Below are positions 41,728 to 52,761 of a stretch of 64,000 bases of DNA, one piece after another. Positions within the stretch are counted from its first letter, which is position 1; every line of letters begins with the position of its first letter. The position numbers and the translations under genes are program-made. The DNA lies in assembly GCA_004000515.1 (NCBI GenBank), contig CP034537.1, positions 1,550,001-1,614,000 of the forward strand, given 5' to 3'. The DNA is from Pseudomonas poae (GTDB taxonomy: Bacteria; Pseudomonadota; Gammaproteobacteria; Pseudomonadales; Pseudomonadaceae). The notes beneath the pieces were generated by a model. It was not told where the DNA came from and ran no database searches. It saw nothing but the letters and a program-made list of their open reading frames with translations.

Positions 41728-42450
41728 ATGAAACGTCCAAGTGGTCGCGTTGCCGATCAGCTCCGCTCGATCCGCATCACCCGCAACTACACCAAACACG
41801 CCGAGGGTTCTGTACTGGTCGAGTTTGGCGATACCAAGGTTATCTGCACCGTCAGCGTCGAAAATGGCGTGCCGCGCTTCCTGAAAGGCCAGGGCCAGGG
41901 CTGGTTGACCGCCGAATACGGCATGCTGCCGCGCGCGACCGGCGAGCGTAACCAGCGTGAAGCCAGTCGTGGCAAGCAAGGCGGGCGCACCCTGGAAATC
42001 CAGCGCCTGATCGGCCGCTCCCTGCGTGCCGCCTTGGACATGTCCAAGCTGGGCGACGTGACCCTGTACGTCGACTGCGACGTGATCCAGGCAGACGGCG
42101 GTACCCGTACCGCGTCCATCACCGGCGCCATGGTGGCCCTGGTTGACGCGCTGAAAGTGATCAAGAAGCGTGGCGGCCTCAAAGGCGGTGACCCGCTCAA
42201 GCAAATGATCGCCGCCGTTTCGGTGGGTATGTACCAGGGCGAGCCTGTGCTGGACCTGGACTACCTGGAAGACTCGGCTGCCGAGACCGACCTGAACGTG
42301 GTAATGACCAGCACCGGTGGTTTCATCGAAGTGCAGGGCACCGCCGAAGGCGCGCCATTCCAGCCGGCCGAACTGAACGCCATGCTGGCACTGGCCCAGA
42401 AGGGCATGACCGAGATCTTCGAACTGCAGAACGCCGCACTGGCCGACTGA
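41728..42450 (+). CDS. rph: Ribonuclease PH
   Basis: 240 residues. A phosphate-dependent 3'-5' exonuclease that trims tRNA 3' ends. [37 protein letters not shown] and [20 protein letters not shown] are family blocks. The start at 41728 gives the normal N-terminus; an in-frame upstream extension is shadow. The frame is intact. Confidence 0.96.
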   Translation: MKRPSGRVADQLRSIRITRNYTKHAEGSVLVEFGDTKVICTVSVENGVPRFLKGQGQGWLTAEYGMLPRATGERNQREASRGKQGGRTLEIQRLIGRSLRAALDMSKLGDVTLYVDCDVIQADGGTRTASITGAMVALVDALKVIKKRGGLKGGDPLKQMIAAVSVGMYQGEPVLDLDYLEDSAAETDLNVVMTSTGGFIEVQGTAEGAPFQPAELNAMLALAQKGMTEIFELQNAALAD

Positions 42451-42472
42451 ACCGGCTTCAAGGAGAAACGCC

Positions 42473-42841
42473 ATGAGTGACAGCCAATTGCCTGTGTCTA
42501 CGCCTTCCTATGAAGCGCGCCAGGGTGCGATGTTGTGTCACTTCGCGGCGTTTCTGGGGTTTGTATTCCCCTTCGGCAGCGTTGTTGGGCCGCTGATCCT
42601 GTGGCAGCTCAAGAAGGAAAAAGATGCGTTCATTGACGACCAGGGCAAGGAAGCGCTGAACTTCCAGATCACCGTGGCCATCGCCTGGATGGCCTGCGTG
42701 GTGCTGGCGTTTGCCGTGGTGGGTTTTTTCCTGATGATCGCCCTGGTGATCGCAACCTTGGTGTTGACGATCATTGGCGGCATCAAGGCCAATAAAGGGA
42801 TCGCTTATCGCTATCCCTTTACCTGGCGTCCGGTCAAATAA
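42473..42841 (+). CDS. DUF4870-domain membrane protein
   Basis: 122 residues with three hydrophobic segments (CHFAAFLGFVFPFGSVVGPL; ITVAIAWMACVVLAFAVVGF; LIVLTIIGGI-like end) and the signature DQGKEALNFQITV. DUF4870 (Tic20-like) proteins are small inner-membrane proteins of unknown role. It follows rph after 22 bases with AAGGAGAAA as ribosome site, so the two are probably one unit. Confidence 0.85.
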   Translation: MSDSQLPVSTPSYEARQGAMLCHFAAFLGFVFPFGSVVGPLILWQLKKEKDAFIDDQGKEALNFQITVAIAWMACVVLAFAVVGFFLMIALVIATLVLTIIGGIKANKGIAYRYPFTWRPVK

Positions 42842-42852
42842 CGGGCGCCCAC

Positions 42853-42881
42853 AAAAAAACCGACAGCGATGTCGGTTTTTT
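42853..42881. terminator. Bidirectional terminator between the DUF4870 gene and crc
   Basis: AAAAACCGACA-GCGA-TGTCGGTTTTTT, usable from both sides between convergent genes. Confidence 0.87.
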
Positions 42882-42899
42882 GTACCTGGAAAAAAGACC

Positions 42900-43679
42900 T
42901 TAGATGGTCAGTGTCCAGTCGTAGTCCACGATCAGCGGCGCGTGCTGCGAGAAACGTGGCTGGCGCGGCAAGCGTGCACTGCGAACGAACCGGCGCAGAC
43001 CTGGGGTCAGCAACTGGTAGTCGAAACGCCAGCCCAGGTTGAGCATCTCAGCCTGTTCGTTATCCGGCCACCAGCTGTACTGGTCGCCTTCGCGGCTGAC
43101 TTCGCGCAGGGCATCCACATAACCCATGTTGCCGACAATCTCGTCCATCCAGGCCCGTTCTGGCGCCAGGAAACCCGGGGATTGCTGGCTGTCGCGCCAG
43201 TTCTTGATATCCAGCTTCTGTTGCGCCACGTACAGCGAGCCACAATAAATGTACTCGCGACGTTTGCGTCGCTGTTTATCCAGGTAACGGGCGAAATCGT
43301 CCATTAGCTTGAACTTCTGGTTCAAGTCTTCATCGCCGTTCTGCCCCGAAGGAAGCAGCAAGGTCGCGATGCTGACCTTATCGAAATCGGCTTGCAGGTA
43401 GCGCCCGTAGCGGTCGGCTGTCTCGAAGCCGAGGCCGCTGATGACCGCCTTGGGTTGCAACCGCGAATACAAAGCCACGCCACCTTGGGTGGGCACTTCG
43501 GCATCGCAGGCATAAAGGAAGTAGCCATCCAGTTGGAAGGCTGGGTCGTCCAGTTCAAAGGCGGAGGCGCGGGTATCCTGCAGGCAGATGACGTCGGCAT
43601 TCTGGGCTTGCAGCCAACTGAGCAAACCACGCTCGACTGCAGCCTGAATACCATTAACGTTCACACTGATGATCCGCAT
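42900..43679 (-). CDS. crc: Catabolite repression control protein Crc
   Basis: 259 residues of the exonuclease III/AP-endonuclease fold, starting MRIISVNVNGIQAAVERGLL. Crc acts with Hfq to block translation of catabolic mRNAs when good carbon sources are present, and is a key global regulator in Pseudomonas. Its place beside pyrE is the known order, which separates it from true ExoIII. The start at 43679 gives the family length. The frame is intact. Confidence 0.93.
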   Translation of the reverse strand: MRIISVNVNGIQAAVERGLLSWLQAQNADVICLQDTRASAFELDDPAFQLDGYFLYACDAEVPTQGGVALYSRLQPKAVISGLGFETADRYGRYLQADFDKVSIATLLLPSGQNGDEDLNQKFKLMDDFARYLDKQRRKRREYIYCGSLYVAQQKLDIKNWRDSQQSPGFLAPERAWMDEIVGNMGYVDALREVSREGDQYSWWPDNEQAEMLNLGWRFDYQLLTPGLRRFVRSARLPRQPRFSQHAPLIVDYDWTLTI

Positions 43680-43761
43680 AAATGGCCCCAAAAATCGCGT
43701 GCGTGTATGATACACGCCGTCTACCTAATTAGCTAAATCCGTGGTATCTGAGGCTTTTTTC

Positions 43762-44406
43762 ATGCAGGCGTATCAACGCGATTTCATTCGTTTTGCCATC
43801 GATCGCGGCGTTTTGCGCTTCGGTGAGTTCACTCTCAAGTCTGGGCGCACCAGCCCGTACTTCTTCAATGCGGGCTTGTTCAACTCGGGTTCGGCCCTGG
43901 CTCAGCTGGGTCGTTTCTACGCGGCAGCCATCGTTGAAAGCGGTATTTCCTTCGACGTGTTGTTCGGTCCGGCCTACAAGGGCATTCCCCTGGCGGCAGC
44001 GACGGCCGTGGCGTTGGCCGAGCATCATGGGCAGGATCTGCCGTGGTGTTTCAACCGCAAGGAAGCCAAGGCCCATGGCGAAGGCGGTAGCCTCGTGGGC
44101 GCGCCGCTCACTGGCGATGTGCTGATCATCGACGACGTGATCACCGCTGGCACCGCGATTCGTGAAGTGATGCAGATCATTGCTTCCCAGGACGGCGCCA
44201 AGGCAGCGGGCGTGCTGATTGCGCTGAACCGCCAGGAGCGCGGCAACGGTGAGTTGTCGGCCATCCAGGAAGTGGAGCGTGATTTCGGCATTCCGGTGGT
44301 GAGTATCGTGTCGTTGAACCAGGTGTTGCAGTTCCTGGAAGATGATCCACAGCTCAAGCAGCATCTGCCGGCTGTTCGCGCATACCGCGAGCAATTTGGC
44401 GTCTGA
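43762..44406 (+). CDS. pyrE: Orotate phosphoribosyltransferase
   Basis: 214 residues. It joins orotate to PRPP to give OMP in pyrimidine synthesis. The PRPP-binding motif [13 protein letters not shown] is clear; other blocks are [15 protein letters not shown] and [19 protein letters not shown] start at [13 protein letters not shown], the family N-terminus. It is divergent from crc with about 80 bases between starts. A strong terminator follows. Confidence 0.96.
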   Translation: MQAYQRDFIRFAIDRGVLRFGEFTLKSGRTSPYFFNAGLFNSGSALAQLGRFYAAAIVESGISFDVLFGPAYKGIPLAAATAVALAEHHGQDLPWCFNRKEAKAHGEGGSLVGAPLTGDVLIIDDVITAGTAIREVMQIIASQDGAKAAGVLIALNRQERGNGELSAIQEVERDFGIPVVSIVSLNQVLQFLEDDPQLKQHLPAVRAYREQFGV

Positions 44407-44455
44407 CCCACATCCTCTGTGGGAGTCTCTATTTTTCTGCAGAGGCAATGTGCAT

Positions 44456-44495
44456 AAAAAAGGCCCCGTTCAATCAGATTGAGCGGGGCCTTTTT
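44456..44495. terminator. Bidirectional terminator between pyrE and argB
   Basis: GGCCCCGTTCAATC / GATTGAGCGGGGCC stem (one G-T pair) flanked by A and T runs, between convergent genes. Confidence 0.88.
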
Positions 44496-44506
44496 GTTTG
44501 CAGCGG

Positions 44507-45412
<906 letters not shown>

Positions 45413-45431
45413 TCAGGGCTCCGGTAAAAAA

Positions 45432-46828
45432 TCAGAACGGTAATTGGAGATCAGGGGCAACACGTTTCAACTGGGCGTGGAACACGTCCTTGATGCGCTG
45501 CAACTCAGCCTCGGTATCCGCCTCGAAGCGCAGGACCAGCACCGGTGTGGTGTTGGACGCGCGCACCAGGCCCCAGCCTTTGGCGTAATCGACTCGCACA
45601 CCATCAATGAGGGTCAGGTCGGCGCCTTCGCCCCATTGCGCATCGTGCAGTGCGTCAATGATGCTGAATTTGCTCTCCTCGGTCACATGGATATTGATCT
45701 CTGGCGTAGAAATATCATTCGGGAAGGTCTGAAACAGCTCTTCGGCGGTGGATTTTTCCTTGCTGAGGATCTCCAGCAGACGAGCGGCACTGTAAATGCC
45801 GTCATCAAAACCGAACCAGCGTTCCTTGAAGAACACGTGACCGCTCATTTCGCCGGCCAACAGGGCGCCGGTTTCCTTCATTTTCTTTTTGATCAACGAG
45901 TGACCGGTCTTCCACATTAGCGGGCGACCGCCATATTCCTTGATCAATGGCGTGAGGCGGCGGGTGCACTTCACGTCGAAGATGATCTCGGCGTTGGCGT
46001 TGCGCGCCACCACGTCACGGGCGAACAGCATCAGCAAGCGGTCCGGGAACACGATCTCGCCGGTTTCGGTCACCACGCCCACACGGTCGCCGTCACCGTC
46101 GAAGGCCAGGCCGACGTCAGCCCCGGTTTCCTTGACCTTGGCGATCAGGTCCACCAGGTTTTCAGGCTTGCCCGGGTCCGGGTGATGGTTGGGAAGTGGC
46201 CATCAACGTCGCAGAACAGCGGGATGACTTCGCAATTCAGGGCTTCGAGCAGTTGCGGGGCGATCACACCAGCCGCGCCGTTGCCGCAGTCCACCACCAC
46301 CTTGAGGCGGCGCGCGAGTTTGACGTCGCGGGTGATCTCATCGGAATAGCGCTGCAGGATGTCGACCTTGGTGATGCTGCCTTTGCCGCTGGTCAGGTCG
46401 TTGGTTTTCAAGCGGTCGTGCAGGGCCTGGATCTGCTCGTTGGCGAGGGTGTCGCCGGCGATGACGATCTTGAAGCCGTTGTAGTCCGACGGGTTGTGGC
46501 TACCCGTGAGCATCACCCCGGATTTGCCGGCCAGGACGTTGGCGGCGTAGTACAGCGCAGGCGTAGGCACCAGGCCGACGTCGCTGACGTGGCAGCCGCT
46601 GTCGGCCAAGCCCTGGATCAATTGCTCCACCAACTCGGGGCCGGAAAGCCGACCGTCACGACCGACCGATACGTTCGGCTCGTCCTGCGCCAGGCTTTGG
46701 GAGCCGATGGCGCGGCCAATCCAGTAGGCAGTTTCGGCGGTCAGGGTCTTGGGCACCACGCCACGGATGTCGTAGGCGCGAAAGATGCTGTCGGGGAATG
46801 TCGGGGCTACTCGGGCTGCGGTACTCAT
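45432..46828 (-). CDS. algC: Phosphomannomutase/phosphoglucomutase
   Basis: About 465 residues. A dual-specific mutase supplying mannose 1-phosphate for alginate and glucose 1-phosphate for LPS and other glycans. Phosphoserine loop VMLTGSHNPSDYNG and metal-binding loop AFDGDGDRVGVV are present. I start at MSTAARVAPTFPDSIFRAYD (46828). The frame breaks at 46191-46193: CCC where CCCC gives GHFPNHHPDPGKPENL. The order coaBC-dut-algC-argB is as in other pseudomonads. Confidence 0.94.
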
Positions 46829-46945
46829 CGCGGGGGGAACTCCATCTGAAGGGGGCAAAGCTGGCCTTAATGTGGCTGACCGGCAGGCTCAAACTGAAGG
46901 GTATGACGGTGTTTTCGGCAGAGAGTTCGTGGTGCAAAATGCCAT

Positions 46946-46961
46946 CGGAGCGTGCGCTCCG
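46946..46961. promoter_or_regulatory. Dyad upstream of algC
   Basis: Perfect inverted repeat CGGAGCG-TG-CGCTCCG about 120 bases before algC. It could be an operator or a leader hairpin; no known factor is assigned. Confidence 0.35.
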
Positions 46962-47090
46962 TCTTGTCGATTGCGTAATACATTGATTTCACTGGGGAAA
47001 TCTCGCTTGTAAAATCCGCGCATTCTTCGTCCTGAAAAGCCTTGCGGTGGCGTCGAGCCGGGCAATAGCACCCGGCCAGATTCAGCTTAG

Positions 47091-47546
47091 TCAGTGACTG
47101 CCGGAATGCCCAAAGCCGCCTGCGCCGCGTTGGGTTTCGTCGAATTCCTGCACCAGTTCGAAGTGCGCCTGCACGACTGGCACCAGCACCAACTGGGCAA
47201 TACGTTCGCCAACGGCGATGTTGAACGCGGTCTGGCCGCGGTTCCAGCACGACACCATCAACTCGCCCTGGTAGTCCGAATCGATCAGGCCCACCAGGTT
47301 ACCCAGCACGATGCCGTGTTTATGGCCCAGGCCCGAGCGCGGCAGGATCAGTGCTGCCAGGCCTGGGTCGCCCACGTAGATCGACAGGCCGGTAGGAATT
47401 AGGAGGGTCTGGCCTGGTTCAAGGACGGTGTCTTCCTTGAGCATGGCGCGCAGGTCCAGGCCGGCGGAGCCTGGGGTGGCGTAGGCCGGCAGTGGGAATT
47501 CGTTGCCGATGCGGGGGTCGAGGATCTTGGCTTGCAAAGCGTGCAT
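47091..47546 (-). CDS. dut: dUTP diphosphatase
   Basis: 151 residues. Hydrolyses dUTP to dUMP and diphosphate, keeping uracil out of DNA. The trimeric dUTPase motifs are visible: [35 protein letters not shown], and the C-terminal [10 protein letters not shown] arm that closes on the substrate. It lies five bases after coaBC on the same strand. Complete and normal length. Confidence 0.97.
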   Translation of the reverse strand: MHALQAKILDPRIGNEFPLPAYATPGSAGLDLRAMLKEDTVLEPGQTLLIPTGLSIYVGDPGLAALILPRSGLGHKHGIVLGNLVGLIDSDYQGELMVSCWNRGQTAFNIAVGERIAQLVLVPVVQAHFELVQEFDETQRGAGGFGHSGSH

Positions 47547-47551
47547 GGAAA

Positions 47552-48759
47552 TTAAACCTGGTTCAGCCGTTGGGCGATAAAAGAGATCAGTTGGCGGGCA
47601 ATCTTGCCCTTGCTGGTCTGGGCGAAAAGGGTGGCGTGAAGGTCACGATCGATCACGCTGCAAGCGTTTTCCTCGCTGTTGAAGCCGATGCTCGGGTTGG
47701 CGACATCATTGGCAACGATCAGGTCGAGGTTTTTGTCTTTCAATTTGCGTGCGGCGTAGTCCAGCAGGTGCTCGGTTTCGGCGGCAAAGCCGACGCTGAA
47801 CGGACGGTCCGGGCGTGTGGCGATGGTGGCCAGAATGTCTGGGTTGCGCACCATTTGCAGGAGCAGGCCGTCGCCGCTCGTAGGGTCTTTCTTGAGCTTT
47901 TGCGGGGCAACGACTTCCGGACGGTAGTCCGCCACTGCGGCCGAGGCGATAAACAGGTCGCAGGGAATGGCCGCTTCACAGGCCGCGAGCATGTCGCGGG
48001 CGCTGACGACGTCGATTCGCGTGACCCGATCGGGTGTCGGCAAATGCACCGGGCCGGTGATCAGGGTGACGCGAGCGCCTGCCTCGACCGCCGCCTCCGC
48101 CAAGGCAAAGCCCATTTTCCTGAGCTATGGTTGGTGATGTAGCGCACCGGGTCGATATTTTCCTGGGTTGGGCCGGCGGTGATCAGCACGTGCTTGCCGG
48201 TCAGGGCCAGGTGCTGGAAGCACTCGGCGGCGCACAGTGCAAGGTCGGTGGCTTCAAGCATGCGGCCCATGCCGACGTCGCCGCAGGCCTGGCTGCCGGA
48301 TGCCGGGCCGAACACCTTGAGGCCACGGCTTTGCAGGAGTTGGGTGTTGGCCTGGGTGGCAGGGTCGCGCCACATGGCCTGGTTCATGGCCGGCGCAATG
48401 GCGACAGTGGCGTCGGTGGCCAGTACCAGCGTGGTCAGCAGGTCATCGGCGATACCTTGGGCGAGGCGTGCGATCAGGTCGGCAGTGGCCGGGGCGATCA
48501 ACACCAGGTCGGCCCACTTGGCCAGTTCGATATGGCCCATGGCAGCTTCGGCCGCCGGGTCCAGCAGGTCCAGGTGAACCGGGTGGCCGGACAAGGCCTG
48601 CATGGTCAGCGGTGTGATGAATTCACTGCCGCCGCGTGTCATGACCACGCGCACTTCGGCGCCTTGGTCGAGAAGCCTGCGAACCAGCTCTGCGCTCTTG
48701 TAGGCGGCAATGCCGCCGCCGACGCCGAGAACGATGCGTTTCCGATACAGACGCTGCAT
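47552..48759 (-). CDS. coaBC: Bifunctional phosphopantothenoylcysteine decarboxylase/synthetase
   Basis: About 402 residues. The N-terminal CoaC flavoprotein domain ([34 protein letters not shown]) decarboxylates, and the C-terminal CoaB domain ([19 protein letters not shown]) ligates cysteine to 4'-phosphopantothenate, both for coenzyme A. The frame breaks at 48115-48118: A4 where A5 gives [15 protein letters not shown]. CoA synthesis is essential, so the break is most likely a base-call error. dut follows after five bases. The start at 48759 is [12 protein letters not shown]. Confidence 0.94.
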
Positions 48760-48910
48760 TGGTTTGCCTTTCCAGTTCAGTGATGCCAGTTCAATGACGC
48801 CTGCGATGCCCCCTCCCAGGTGAAATCGCACGCAAAAAAGAGGGCCTACGATAACACAGCGCCCGCCAGGCTACAGCGGTGCGCATTGTGCACATGGAGA
48901 GGGAGGTGGG

Positions 48911-49582
48911 ATGAGTATTCGTGATTAGCCAGCGGCAGAGCGGCCACGGGAGAAGCTGTTGGAGTGGGGCGCGGCGAGCTTGTCCGACGCAGAGCTGCTG
49001 GCGATCTTCCTGCGTACCGGGGTGACCGGCAGGAGCGCGGTGGACTTGGCGCGCCACCTGTTGGCGCAATTTGGTGGCTTGCGGCCGCTGTTGGAGGCCA
49101 GCCAAACGGTGTTCAACCAGCAGTTGGGCCTGGGGCCAGCAAAGTTTGCCCAGTTGCAGGCGGTGCTGGAAATGTCCCGGCGTCATCTGGCGGAGCGGTT
49201 GCGCGTTGATTCGGTGCTGGAAAGTCCGGTGGCCGTGCGTGATTACCTCAAGGCGCTGTTGCGTCATGAGCCCCATGAAACCTTCGGCTGCCTGTTTCTC
49301 GATTCAAAGCATCGGGTGTTGGGGTTTGAGGCCTTGTTCCAGGGCACTATCGACGGTGCCGTGGTTTACCCCCGGCAAGTGGTCAAGCGCGCGTTGGCCT
49401 ACAACGCGGCGGCGCTGATCCTGTGTCACAACCATCCTTCCGGGAGCATGGAGCCCAGCGCAGCAGATCGAAAACTGACCAAGATTCTGCAAAAAGCCTT
49501 GGAAGTGGTGGATGTGCGGGTGCTTGACCACATCATCGTGGGCGACGGTGATCCCTTGTCGATGGCCGAATATGGGTGGATG
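48911..49582 (+). CDS. radC: RadC-family JAB-domain protein with early amber codon and lost stop
   Basis: About 224 family-type residues. The JAB/MPN metal-binding site is in HNHPSG, with the [12 protein letters not shown] block before it. GAGGTGG precedes the ATG at 48911. Codon 6 is TAG (48926-48928) where the family has tryptophan ([20 protein letters not shown]), so translation from this ATG would stop at once; a TTG at 48959 could be a weak alternative. At the other end, GWM is followed by TGG where the family stops, and the frame runs on through a heptamer repeat to 49702. Role: DNA-repair association is historic and unproven. Confidence 0.85.
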
Positions 49583-49593
49583 TGGGGGCAGTT

Positions 49594-49646
49594 GCAAGCT
49601 GCAAGCCTCAAATGGCTTGCAGCTTGCAGCTTGCAGCTTGCAGCTT
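49594..49646. repeat. Hairpin plus four tandem heptamers between convergent genes
   Basis: GCAAGCTGCAAGCC pairs perfectly with GGCTTGCAGCTTGC around a 6-base loop. The right arm continues as four tandem CTTGCAG units (49616-49643) up to the stop codon of the binding-protein gene. Confidence 0.85.
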
Positions 49647-51238
49647 ACGGCTTGACGCTAACCTTCGAAAAATCCTGGCGTCCGAACGGGCTCACCTGGT
49701 AACCCTCGACATTCTTGCGTGCCAGGGCGAATGCCGTCGGGTGTGCCAATGGCAGCCACAGTGCCTGCTGCTGGATCTGCGCCTGGGCCTGCTGGTACAG
49801 CTTGCTGCGCACCCCTTGCTCGCTGGTGGTCTTGCCGGCACTGATCAGCTTGTCCAGCGCAGGGTCGCAGTAGCGGGCGAAGTTGGTGCCGGATTTGACT
49901 GCCGCGCACGAGAACTGCGGCGTCAGGAAGTTATCCGGGTCGCCGTTGTCGCCGGCCCAGCCCATGAACAGCAGGTCGTGCTCACCCGCCTTGGCGCGGC
50001 GGATCAACTCGCCCCATTCGATCACGCGGATCTCGGCCTGGATGCCGACCTTGGCCAGGTCCGCCTGCAACAACTGCGCGCCGAGGTTCGGGTTGGGGTT
50101 CAGCAGGCTGCCAGTGGGGCGTGTCCAGATAGTGGTCTTGAAACCGTCCTTGAGCCCGGCACGGTTCAGCAATGCCTTGGCCTTGGCCAAGTCCTGTGGA
50201 TAACCCGGCAAGTCCTTGGCGTAGCTCCAGGTGTTGGGCGGGTAAGGACCGTTGGCAGCTTCGGCGGTGCCTTCAAACACGGCCTTGAGGTAGCTGGCCT
50301 TGTCGAAAGCCAGGTTGATTGCCTGGCGCACTTCGGGCTTATCCAGCGGCGGATGCTGGCTGTTGATGGCGACGAATGCCGTCATGAAAGCGGCGGTTTT
50401 TTCGACCTTGAGCGCTGCGTCTTTCTCGGCTTCGCCTACATCCAGGGGTTTTTGGCGAGAGGGCGATCTGGCATTCATCGCGGTGCAATTTCTGCAAGCG
50501 TACGTTGGCGTCCGGGGTGATGGCGAAGATCAAGTTATCCACAGGTGGCTTGCCCGCGAAGTAGTCCGGGTTGGCCTTGTAGCGCACCACGGCGTCTTTC
50601 TGGAAGCGCACGAAAACGAACGGCCCGGTGCCGATGGGCTGGCTGTTGAGTTTCTCGGGCGTGCCTGCCTTGAGCAGTTTGTCGGCGTATTCCGCCGGGT
50701 AGATCGAAGCAAAGCCCATGCTCAGCGCGGCGAGGAAAGTGGAGTCGGCGTGATCAAGGGTGAAGCGCACGGTCAGCGGGTCGAGCGCGTCGATCTTCTT
50801 GACCAGCGTCGGCAACTGCAGCGACTGCGCGTGGGGGAAGCCGCTCTGGGCGATCTTGTGCCAAGGATTGGCCGGGTCGAGCATGCGCTCGAAGCTGAAG
50901 CGTACGTCTTCGGCGGTCAGGGAGCGGCTTGGAGTGAAATAGTCGGTGCGATGGAATTTCACATCCGGGTGCAGCTTGAAGGTGTAGGTCAGGCCATCCG
51001 GCGACACTTCCCAGCTGTCTGCCAGGCTGGGCACTAGCTTGCCGCTGGCCGCGTCATAGTCCACCAGGCGGTTCATCAGCACATCAGCCGAGGCATTGGT
51101 GGTGGTCAGCGAATTGTATTGCACCACATCGAACCCTTCGGGGCTGGCCTCGGTGCAGACGCTCAAGTTGCTGGCGGCAGAGGCCAGCGGCGCGATAAAT
51201 AGAGGGGCGAGCAACAGCGGTAGGGCAGCGAGGCGCAT
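49645..51238 (-). CDS. Peptide ABC transporter, substrate-binding protein (family 5)
   Basis: About 531 residues. Signal peptide [20 protein letters not shown] with cleavage after ASA. Family-5 binding protein (DppA/OppA fold): [20 protein letters not shown], then [14 protein letters not shown] and the C-terminal [17 protein letters not shown] block typical of the dipeptide/heme-binding group. No permease genes adjoin it, so it probably serves a transporter encoded elsewhere. The frame breaks near 50445-50453: A5 on the coding strand where A4 gives [14 protein letters not shown], an inserted base. The gene converges on radC. Confidence 0.88.
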
Positions 51239-51476
51239 GTTCGGTTTCCTTTGCAGATCGAAGGCCCATCTGCGAGTGCAGTCTGGAAAAGTCCTACCGT
51301 AGTGCTCAGATTGCCAAATGACTAGCCCATTTTTGCCTGTGCTTTTGCCTCAAATGCTGTTTTGATGGCGCCTCAGCGTATTTCGCCGAGCACTTCACCG
51401 TGCGCGCAGGCGCTGTAAATCATTCTGTGCGACGAGCGGTCGGCTATTCCGGCGGCCCCTCCTGGCAACGGTTCAG

Positions 51477-51513
51477 GTGTGTTTTACCTAGATTTAGGTC
51501 GGTAAAAACACAC
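51477..51513. promoter_or_regulatory. Long inverted repeat upstream of the rpmB promoter
   Basis: GTGTGTTTTACC pairs with GGTAAAAACACAC around a 12-base loop. The left T4 against right A5 is the only mismatch, and a missing T may explain it. The function is unknown. Confidence 0.55.
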
Positions 51514-51519
51514 GGGCTG

Positions 51520-51548
51520 TTGTTGCACTGGGGTCTTTCTGGTATAAA
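51520..51548 (+). promoter_or_regulatory. Sigma-70-type promoter of rpmB-rpmG
   Basis: TTGTTG (51520-51525), a 17-base spacer and TATAAA (51543-51548). It leaves a leader of about 140 bases before rpmB, containing the hairpin CCAACCC-ATGCC-GGGTTGG. Confidence 0.65.
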
Positions 51549-51696
51549 GCAGCGCTCTTTTCTAGGGGCCCGGTTCCTTCGCTTGTAGGTGTAGCCGGTA
51601 AGACCCTAAAGAAACGCGGCGCCTGGCGCCAAATGACTGAGAGATTAAGCGGCCAACCCATGCCGGGTTGGGCATGTGGTTTTAGAGGGCTGAGGC

Positions 51697-51929
51697 ATGT
51701 CGAGAGTCTGTCAAGTTACCGGTAAGGGTCCGGTGACTGGGAATAACATTTCCACGCAAATAACAAAACCCGTCGTCGTTTCCTGCCGAACCTGCAGCAT
51801 CACCGCTTCTGGGTTGAAGAAGAGAAACGTTTTGTTCGCCTGCGTGTATCTGCCAAAGGCATGCGTATCATCGACAAGCGTGGCATCACTGTCGTGCTGG
51901 CCGAAATCCGCGCCGCTGGCAAGATCTAA
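51697..51929 (+). CDS. rpmB: Ribosomal protein bL28
   Basis: 77 residues when repaired: [19 protein letters not shown], then the frame shifts, then [20 protein letters not shown] and [19 protein letters not shown]. The break is at 51752-51753: CC where CCC gives [17 protein letters not shown] ribosomal protein broken in the middle strongly suggests sequence error. rpmG follows after 11 bases, forming the usual rpmBG operon. Confidence 0.95.
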
Positions 51930-51940
51930 GGAGCTCTATC

Positions 51941-52096
51941 ATGCGTGAATTGATTCGAATGATCTCTAGCGCCGGTACTGGTCACTTCTACACTACCGAC
52001 AAGAACAAGCGTACTACCCCGGACAAGCTCGAAAAGAAAATGTTCGACCCGCGCGTTCGCAAGCACGTGATCTACAAAGAAGGCAAAATCAAGTAA
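51941..52096 (+). CDS. rpmG: Ribosomal protein bL33
   Basis: 51 residues: [20 protein letters not shown] and the rest through [11 protein letters not shown], a complete L33 without the four zinc-binding cysteines seen in some species. AAGGAG precedes the start. A strong terminator follows. Confidence 0.97.
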   Translation: MRELIRMISSAGTGHFYTTDKNKRTTPDKLEKKMFDPRVRKHVIYKEGKIK

Positions 52097-52115
52097 TTGA
52101 TTTTTCTTCCTTGTG

Positions 52116-52151
52116 AAAAAAAGCCCGTATCTCACGATACGGGCTTTTTTT
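52116..52151. terminator. Bidirectional terminator after rpmG
   Basis: AAAAGCCCGTAT-CTCACG-ATACGGGCTTTT, also usable by the convergent cupin gene. Confidence 0.9.
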
Positions 52152-52167
52152 GCCTGCGATTTGCTGA

Positions 52168-52531
52168 TCAGGCCTTTTGTTCAAACACCACGTAGATCTT
52201 GCGGCACGGCTCCAGCACTTCCCAGGTGCCACTGAAGCCGGCGGGGATCACGAAGCGGTCGCCGGCGCGCAAGGTCTTGGCGTTGTCCTCGGCATCGCGC
52301 AATACCGAAACACCCTGCACGATCTCGCAGTACTCATGTTCGCTGTAGTTGACCTTCCAGTGCCCGACTTCACCTTCCCAAACGCCGGCACTCATCTGCC
52401 CGCACGGGCTGTTGTAGTGGTTGTAGATCGTTTGTTCGGGATCGCCCTTGAGGATTTTTTTCTGCGGCAGGGCGGTAGCGGTCGGGGGCGGTGTTGGCTT
52501 GGCTGAAGTCGACGATGTCCTGGATGCTCAT
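52168..52531 (-). CDS. Cupin-domain protein
   Basis: About 121 residues when joined. The start is MSIQDIVDFSQANTAPDRYR; the cupin body is WEGEVGHWKVNYSEHEYCEI and LRAGDRFVIPAGFSGTWEVL. The family resembles the small cupins found beside polyamine or aldehyde metabolism genes. kauB is divergent next door, so a role in that pathway is possible. The frame breaks within 52455-52472; either one C missing from CCCC or one A too many would explain it. Confidence 0.77.
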
Positions 52532-52761
52532 GTGCGTGTCCCGTCTGGCCTGCGGTTGGAGAGCTCAAAGTCTATGTTTATTAAAATGAACATCGCAAGG
52601 GCGTTTGCCGGCGTTATGTCAAATATATTGAAACATCCCCAGCGGCTGGTTTAGGGTGGCAGCTGCCTTGAGCCGAACAGCAGGCTGGCCGGGCAAGAAT
52701 TCTTTGAGGCTGCCGGGGGACATCGCCTGGCCCTTGTATTCAATAAGAGGAGGACACTCGC

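Noticed and set aside
49616..49643. Tandem CTTGCAG repeats as a CRISPR array
   Set aside because: Units are seven bases with no spacers; there are no cas genes in the window.
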